Shown here: positions 59,307 to 64,000 of the stretch, piece by piece
Layout: the number at the start of each line of letters is the position of its first letter
How positions within the stretch are numbered: position 1 is the stretch's first letter
Origin: a virus
Length of the DNA stretch: 64,000 nucleotides
Reading direction: 5' to 3' (one strand)
Virus record (IMG/VR): IMGVR_UViG_3300031603_000002
Location: 32,596 to 96,595 of that record
Notes under the pieces: model-generated
Databases searched by the model: none
Seen by the model: only the letters and a program-made list of their open reading frames with translations
Told to the model about the DNA's origin: nothing
Program-made: the position numbers and the translations under genes

Positions 59307-59474
59307 ATGCAAGAATTTAATTTTGACAAGTTTATGAAGGACATCGAGAAACGTACTGAAAAGAACAAAACTCGAAAGAAACAGCAGAAACGTGATGAGG
59401 ATGAGTCACTTGGAAAAAAGTGGCGCCGCCGATATCAGGAACTGCCAGGCAACAAAATAAGGTATGATAAATGA
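59307..59474 (+). CDS. Small basic virion-cluster protein
   Basis: 55 residues (MQEFNFDKFMKDIEKRTEKN ...), strongly Lys/Arg rich with RRRYQELPGNKIRYDK at the end. Probably binds nucleic acid or an acidic partner. Starts at 59280 or 59301 are possible but would lie in or before the predicted promoter. Confidence 0.5.
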   Translation: MQEFNFDKFMKDIEKRTEKNKTRKKQQKRDEDESLGKKWRRRYQELPGNKIRYDK

Positions 59475-60148
59475 GTTTTCTCGACGAGCTTGATGATTTG
59501 GTTGTAAAGGCAGTTAATGAGACGTTTGGCTCTCGTGAACGATTGCGTCAAAAAGTACAATCAAAAAAGATAGATAAGCATAATTTCCGGGCCCCCGCGA
59601 AGAACGAGGACGAAGAGGTTGTAGAAGTCGAAGATGATATTGAAGACGATGAGAAAGAAGAGAAGCCCAAGGGTATCAAGCTAACAGGCGATCCAGACGT
59701 GGCTGCTGCAAAGGTTGAAAAGCAGAAGACTGACATTGCAAAACAGACACCAGGAACTCCTACCTCAAAGAGCATGCATGATCCAACCGAGCAGGAACTG
59801 CAGGCACCGGATTTTCAGACGATTGCAAAAAACATAAATCTACTCAGAGGCGGTAAGTCAATCAAAGATACGATGGTTCGCAGGAACTTGAAAGCCTATA
59901 TTGATAAGCTTGATCAGGTCGAGCGCCGTGAGGTACTGATTTATCTGAACAGCCTGGCACAGGTAATGTCAGGGGTGTCGTCAGGAACAACAGCCGCCGA
60001 ACCAGATCATTCTGCGCCTGTAACAACTCCGAAAGAACAACCAAAACAGGCACAACCGCAAAAGAAGCAGGAACCAAAGAAGAACCTAAACAAAGGTTCC
60101 ACATTACCAAAGACGCGACAAGACGTAATCGTTGTTGGGGCATCATGA
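59471..60148 (+). CDS. Conserved virion-cluster protein
   Basis: 225 residues. An acidic middle (residues 40-65), then PDFQTIAKNINLLRGGKSIK, VRRNLKAYIDKLDQVERREV and LIYLNSLAQVMSG, a helical unit I know from head-region proteins of marine phages, then a Gln/Pro/Lys tail. Overlaps both neighbours by 4 bp. Function unknown. Confidence 0.55.
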   Translation: MSFLDELDDLVVKAVNETFGSRERLRQKVQSKKIDKHNFRAPAKNEDEEVVEVEDDIEDDEKEEKPKGIKLTGDPDVAAAKVEKQKTDIAKQTPGTPTSKSMHDPTEQELQAPDFQTIAKNINLLRGGKSIKDTMVRRNLKAYIDKLDQVERREVLIYLNSLAQVMSGVSSGTTAAEPDHSAPVTTPKEQPKQAQPQKKQEPKKNLNKGSTLPKTRQDVIVVGAS

Positions 60149-60507
60149 TAATTCCAATTGGTTCGGGCACAAATGTTAATGTCCTTATCGAACAAAAGAA
60201 GAAGACGGGACAACACAAATGTCTCACCGGTCGTGTCGTAAAATTCTACAGCGACCGAGCCCGCAGTGACATTGAAAAGAGAATCACCGATGCAACACAT
60301 TCACGCAACGAAGAAAAACTTCGGTCTGCGGCGCGAAGCCACTACAACGGCGTTTTGAAGGTTCTCCGCGGCAAACTCAGGGACATCAATCGTAACCTGC
60401 CCAAAGATGACATTTTAGAGTCCCACGTCGTCCCCAGAACGTCCCGAAGGTCACGCCATGGGGTATTACATGCCCAAAGACTCCTGAAGCTCTCTGGCGT
60501 CCTTTAG
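60145..60507 (+). CDS. Basic hypothetical protein
   Basis: 120 residues. Strand-rich start (IPIGSGTNVNVLIEQKKK), then a helix with many Arg (RARSDIEKRITDATHSRNEE) and a basic end (PRTSRRSRHGVLHAQRLLKL). Possibly nucleic-acid binding. Overlaps the upstream gene by 4 bp. Confidence 0.5.
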   Translation: MIIPIGSGTNVNVLIEQKKKTGQHKCLTGRVVKFYSDRARSDIEKRITDATHSRNEEKLRSAARSHYNGVLKVLRGKLRDINRNLPKDDILESHVVPRTSRRSRHGVLHAQRLLKLSGVL

Positions 60508-60552
60508 GGTACATTGCCGATTCAATATTTATAATACAATCAAGGGGTTGTA

Positions 60553-61854
60553 ATGTCATCAAATTTAGAAACAAGAATAAATTACCTGACGGCGAAGCGA
60601 AAGTATGAGAAGATTCTTCGTGAAGCCAAGGTAATCGTTGAACAAAGATGGGATCCAGGTTCTGGTCCGGCGGTAAAGGCGTTCGTGAAACCATTCGCGG
60701 ATATTTTCAAAGCGTTAAAACTGACTGCAATGGATATCGGTAACTCGACAAGGCTTATTTTGGGGACGTTGCTTGCCTTCGACTCGAAAAAGCTGATTGA
60801 AAAAAGAAAGGCCTTTGAAGAGAGACGAGCAATGCTTCGTGCAGAATGGAAGCCCATCATCGGAGACTCGCTCGACGCGATCAAGAACGCTGACCCACTC
60901 CTTTCGTTTTCATTGATGCCCACAGCATATTTTGCAGCCCAGGGTCTAGCGGCCGGAATTAAGACGGGCGCGACCGCCGCCGAGATCATCTCAGGTGAAT
61001 CTTGGGAACGACTACTTGAAAAGTTGTGGAGAATGCCAACGGAGCTTGATGCCCTGAATGCAATTTTGAAGTTGCAATCGGAAGAAGCTGGCAAAGGTAA
61101 TAGCAAAGGTTCAACAATCAAAAGTAAGTTATCAAGACTCTTCTTTGGTGGGGAAACAAACGAATCAGTTCTCCGCGAACAAAAAGAAAAAGCAGCCAAG
61201 TATGACACAAGCAGCGAACAGGCATGGTTGGCAGATTTCTTCAAAGACACCGGTCTTGATCAGGCGTTTGATGAGGTTGCAGCGGATTCAATCAAAAACC
61301 AGCTTAGCGTTCAACAGGAGGTCGCATCAGCTACGCAGCGAATGCTCGTGGTCGCAGAACTAATTGGAACAGACTCAGTGGAGGATTTCCAGGAGGTCCT
61401 GAAAGCTGCTGTTTCAAAAAACCAATTGGACGCTGGCGATATATCAGAGTTCGAAAAGATCATACCACAAATCGAGCAGCAGGCAAAACAATTAGCAAAC
61501 AGTCAGGATTTTAGGGTTACTGCAGCGCAGACACAAGGTGTTGATGCAGAAAAGGTGACAGACGCAACGCTGGCAGATGCTGCACGTAAAGTGGCGTTTA
61601 ACGCCGGGAAGGTAAGTTTCAATGAACAAGCAATTGGTGGAGCCGGTGGACTCGGCATTGCAAATTTCGCATCCGAGATAAAAAAACTCCGCGAAGAAAC
61701 CAAGCTAGATTCAAAAACGATTGAGCAACTCAAAAAAAGAACGAATATCCCAGAAGCCAAGCAACTCATAGAGATTTACGAAAATTCCCAGCAAAGTTAT
61801 GATAAAGCACAACAGGCACTGACGAATGCGCTCGGTTCCTCACAAGCTAACTAG
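60553..61854 (+). CDS. Virion structural protein, helical
   Basis: 433 residues. LTAKRKYEKILREAKVIVEQ, then RWDPGSGPAVKAFVKPFADI near the start matches a structural protein type I know from marine myoviruses. Hydrophobic segment PLLSFSLMPTAYFAAQGLAA near residues 115-135, then long Ala/Gln/Lys helices (QQAKQLANSQDFRVTAAQTQ). AAGGGG upstream and an AT-rich ATATTTATAAT box at 60525-60535. Likely packaged or neck/head-associated. Confidence 0.55.
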   Translation: MSSNLETRINYLTAKRKYEKILREAKVIVEQRWDPGSGPAVKAFVKPFADIFKALKLTAMDIGNSTRLILGTLLAFDSKKLIEKRKAFEERRAMLRAEWKPIIGDSLDAIKNADPLLSFSLMPTAYFAAQGLAAGIKTGATAAEIISGESWERLLEKLWRMPTELDALNAILKLQSEEAGKGNSKGSTIKSKLSRLFFGGETNESVLREQKEKAAKYDTSSEQAWLADFFKDTGLDQAFDEVAADSIKNQLSVQQEVASATQRMLVVAELIGTDSVEDFQEVLKAAVSKNQLDAGDISEFEKIIPQIEQQAKQLANSQDFRVTAAQTQGVDAEKVTDATLADAARKVAFNAGKVSFNEQAIGGAGGLGIANFASEIKKLREETKLDSKTIEQLKKRTNIPEAKQLIEIYENSQQSYDKAQQALTNALGSSQAN

Positions 61855-61867
61855 AGGTAAATTAACG

Positions 61868-62218
61868 ATGTCAAATCAATGGGTCCCAGAAATTTTTTAT
61901 GAAGATGATTCCGATGCTGCGCTGACCAGCCATATTCCATTCATCGCCGTTCCTGACGATGAAGAAATGCCGAAGATGCTCTTCATTTTTGAATCTAGGG
62001 AGTCCGGTGATGTCGAGCCAGGTCCTGATGGTGAGGAGTTGCCAATCACAGAACTTACGCTGACGCAGTATGCAAATACTGATACACTGAAGCGCAAACT
62101 TGATGCAGTGACATACGATAAAGTACGTTCAGCCCTAGGTTTGCAGCCGCTAGTTGAGGCAACAGCCGCCGGACAACAGATTACAGAAAACATCCGTAAA
62201 GCCATTTCATCTGTGTAA
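61868..62218 (+). CDS. Small acidic virion-cluster protein
   Basis: 116 residues from the ATG at 61868 (GAGGTAAA upstream). Acidic N-terminal half (EDDSDAALTSHIPFIAVPDD; RESGDVEPGPDGEELPITEL) and a helical C-terminus. No family recognised. Last gene of the cluster; its stop lies in the next promoter. Confidence 0.55.
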   Translation: MSNQWVPEIFYEDDSDAALTSHIPFIAVPDDEEMPKMLFIFESRESGDVEPGPDGEELPITELTLTQYANTDTLKRKLDAVTYDKVRSALGLQPLVEATAAGQQITENIRKAISSV

Positions 62219-62241
62219 AAGTACATCGTTTGTGTTATAAT
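62213..62241 (+). promoter_or_regulatory. GTGTAA-class promoter
   Basis: GTGTAA (62213-62218, spanning the upstream stop), 17 nt, TATAAT (62236-62241), with TGT before the -10 box. Starts a new unit after the virion cluster. Confidence 0.6.
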
Positions 62242-62275
62242 GTTCTAGAGGCCAATGGTGGCTGATGGAGCAAAA

Positions 62276-62932
62276 ATGACGTACATCACACGTGAACATG
62301 CAAGATTGGCCCTTTCCGATATGAAAAAGTTCAATACTGAATTACAATCGTTGTATGGCAGGCATGGTTTGTCGATGGCGTCAAACACGGGCCGTCGTAA
62401 CATGATGATGTCACAACCGCAGGAACGTTTTTTTGCGAATGCCTTATCTTCATCATTTAGTGGTGTAAAAAACGATGGAAACACAGGTGCAGCTGATATC
62501 TTGATTGGCGAGCTTGACAAAGAGCTTGAGTGCAAGCTAACAACTCCGTATAAGTCTGGCGCTGTGGTGTTTCAAACGGATTATGCCACGCTACAAAAAA
62601 AGAAAAAGCTGGATTATCTTTACGTCATAGCTGATAAATCTTTTGAAAACTTCATCGCAATCCATTATACTGGTCTAGAGGTAACTGACTTCGCAAAGCC
62701 TCATGCATCTGGCAGGGGCAAAGCAAAGATGTTGAAGCATGTTGCTCTTCCTAAGCGAAGGGTTATTTGGGGAAACATTCATGATAAGAATGAAATCAGG
62801 TTGAAAAAGCTGAACACGCAACTTGATAATTGCTCACAGCGAGCGGTAAAAAAACGTGAAAAGTTGCTAAAACAAATTGAACATTGGAAAACAACACCCA
62901 CAGAATTCGTATATGAATTCGAGGCTGCATAA
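62276..62932 (+). CDS. PD-(D/E)XK-like nuclease
   Basis: 218 residues from the ATG at 62276 (GATGGAG upstream; an ATG at 62255 is only 13 nt from the -10 box). The segment TGAADILIGELDKELECKLT near residues 70-87 gives an Asp followed by E-x-K, as in PD-(D/E)XK nucleases, then VVFQTDYATLQKKKKLDYLY with a Gln after the motif. The C-terminal part is Lys-rich helices. It is behind a probable early promoter, so host DNA breakdown or counter-defence is possible. The target is unknown. Confidence 0.55.
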   Translation: MTYITREHARLALSDMKKFNTELQSLYGRHGLSMASNTGRRNMMMSQPQERFFANALSSSFSGVKNDGNTGAADILIGELDKELECKLTTPYKSGAVVFQTDYATLQKKKKLDYLYVIADKSFENFIAIHYTGLEVTDFAKPHASGRGKAKMLKHVALPKRRVIWGNIHDKNEIRLKKLNTQLDNCSQRAVKKREKLLKQIEHWKTTPTEFVYEFEAA

Positions 62933-63352
62933 ATGTATAAAATTGGACAAGTATTATGGTTGGTTTCGAAGACATCGAGTTCAATTGCACCGGTACAGAT
63001 TGTATCGAAAACAACGACCGAGAATGTTGACGGGTTTGCGACGGCGCACACCATTCAAACTGTAGAGGGTCAAACTGCGTGTCTTGAAGATACGAAAGCG
63101 GACATTACAGTTTTCGAAACGTCAGCAGACGCCGAAAATCACCTGCTTGAAAACGCGAAGAGGTTCATCCAAGCTCTCAGCATGCAGGCGAAAGAAAAAG
63201 CAACGCACTTCGCGAAGGCACAGGCCGCACCGGCCGGGATGATGCCAGTGCCCCAAACAAAACAAACAGATCCAAACGTCAAGCAAATTGTTCTAGAGAA
63301 TGGAACAAAAGCAAATGTGAGCATGATCGTTCCAAAAGGCTTCCAAGCATGA
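62933..63352 (+). CDS. Small conserved protein with SH3-like start
   Basis: 139 residues. MYKIGQVLWLVSKTSSSIAP, then VQIVSKTTTENVDGFATAHT: a barrel-like start related in style to the GDLVW proteins. Then a helical part and a Pro/Gln-rich end. I recall similar short proteins upstream of phage replication genes. Starts directly after the nuclease stop; overlaps the next ATG by 4 bp. Confidence 0.55.
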   Translation: MYKIGQVLWLVSKTSSSIAPVQIVSKTTTENVDGFATAHTIQTVEGQTACLEDTKADITVFETSADAENHLLENAKRFIQALSMQAKEKATHFAKAQAAPAGMMPVPQTKQTDPNVKQIVLENGTKANVSMIVPKGFQA

Positions 63353-64000
63353 AAGTATTGATAATCGATTCGCATAACATGCTTCATCGTGCCAGGTTTG
63401 GTTTCGGGCGAGGCGACTACAAAATCTACTTCAATTTTTTCCGAATGCTCATGAGCGAAATGAAGCGTCACTCACCTGACATCATATATATTGTTGATGA
63501 GGGCACGCCAACTCAGTCGCTAAGTCTCCAGCCTGACTACAAGGCAAATCGTCCGAGGCTTGATCTCCCGCAGTTCCACCGCGAAAAAGCGGAGGTTTTC
63601 GAAACGATCAAGAACATATCTGGATTGGTATACATTCAGCATGACGACTTCGAGTGCGACGATGTAATTGGACAGATCGCAACTGATTTCCACAAGGACG
63701 ACGATGTAACAATCGTGTCGAACGATACGGATTTCATCCAGCTAATATCTGACACAGTCAAACTTTGGGATCCGAGGAAAAAAGCATTCACCGAACCGTG
63801 GTATTGTGATTACCTCATTTGGAAAGCCTTGAAAGGTGACCCAACGGACAATGTCCCGGGCGTTGCCGGCGTCGGTAAGAAGCGCGCAGATGCACTCGCA
63901 GTGGCACCAGAGCAACTCGAGGAGTTCCTTGATGCCAAGGAAGGTCGGCGGTATGCATATGAGACATCATATGCTGTCATCAAGCTCAAAAATGTCCCCA
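63349..64000 (+). CDS. Second 5'-3' exonuclease / flap nuclease, 3'-truncated by window
   Basis: 217 codons are open to the window end. KVLIIDSHNMLHRARFGFGR holds the first metal Asp, IYIVDEGTPTQSL, DYKANRPRLDLP, DDFECDDVIGQIATDF (acidic cluster), VSNDTDFIQLIS and GDPTDNVPGVAGVGKKRADA (helix-hairpin-helix). This is the FEN/PolA-5'-nuclease family, distinct from the copy at 19797: it keeps the more usual DNVPGVAGVG text. It begins on ATGA shared with the previous stop. One may replace the 5' nuclease domain missing from the short family A polymerase. Confidence 0.85.
   Translation, partial: MKVLIIDSHNMLHRARFGFGRGDYKIYFNFFRMLMSEMKRHSPDIIYIVDEGTPTQSLSLQPDYKANRPRLDLPQFHREKAEVFETIKNISGLVYIQHDDFECDDVIGQIATDFHKDDDVTIVSNDTDFIQLISDTVKLWDPRKKAFTEPWYCDYLIWKALKGDPTDNVPGVAGVGKKRADALAVAPEQLEEFLDAKEGRRYAYETSYAVIKLKNVP

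Noticed and set aside
1-64000. tRNA genes, CRISPR arrays, integrase or prophage attachment sites
   Set aside because: No cloverleaf-like stretch, regular spaced repeats or integrase motifs were seen by eye. A tRNA scan would be the decisive check.

Overview
This window looks like a piece of a large lytic tailed phage genome (myovirus, T4-like tail). No host chromosomal genes are seen. Genes are dense, mostly on the + strand, and often share 4-20 bp overlaps. They include a gp19-type tail tube, a gp26/gp51-type locus just before a 1371-residue tape measure, large baseplate proteins, a gp32-like SSB, RecA/UvsX, a DnaB-type helicase, a class II ribonucleotide reductase and a full phage nucleotide-metabolism set. 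Terminase, portal, major capsid protein and prohead protease are not in the window. The host cannot be named from the sequence; promoters resemble sigma70 promoters. No tRNA, rRNA or CRISPR array was seen, and no stretch over 300 bases lacks a gene.

Layout. 1-14964: tail module (tube, probable tail assembly chaperone with a frameshift, tape measure, LysM/gpX-like protein, two large baseplate-type proteins), interrupted by an HNH homing endonuclease. 14996-17552: a very short family A DNA polymerase and small genes. 17650-25435: replication core (SSB, RecA, 5' nuclease, helicase, NrdJ) with a two-gene minus-strand insert. 25491-46733: a long accessory region of small overlapping genes plus Dam-type methylase, ClpP-like protease, SLOG, ligase, macro domain, PLD-like, Fpg/Nei, NTP-PPase-like, HAD, ThyX-like, methyltransferase, dNMP kinase, deoxyribosyltransferase, a minus-strand ADP-ribosyltransferase-like gene and two more homing endonucleases. 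46730-53113: DnaE-type polymerase, sugar epimerase, thymidine kinase, DHH phosphoesterase, dCMP deaminase. 53147-62218: a second virion cluster of internal or head-associated proteins. 62276-64000: a PD-(D/E)XK-like nuclease, a small protein and a second 5' nuclease cut by the window end.

Main signals. (1) At least ten genes begin with a short basic amphipathic leader ending in a T4 gp21-like cleavage site (L/I-x-E), often of the form MKIT..(Q/L)..L(I/V)(R/K/S)E. This is what T4 uses to load internal proteins such as Alt into the prohead. One tagged gene is ADP-ribosyltransferase-like, as Alt is; others carry folds resembling superoxide dismutase and pterin dehydratase with altered active sites. 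(2) The gp26-like gene ends on a 7-T run that can shift the ribosome into an overlapping frame without a credible start, giving a G/GT-style chaperone pair before the tape measure. (3) Several genes without a Shine-Dalgarno site have a -10 element ending 5-8 nt before the ATG, as expected for leaderless mRNAs. (4) A second promoter class has a -35 of GTGTAA (one ATGTAA) exactly 17 nt from TATAAT-like boxes. (5) ADP-ribose and nucleotide-signal folds (ART, macro, SLOG, deoxyribosyltransferase) occur in the accessory region and could bear on host takeover or counter-defence.
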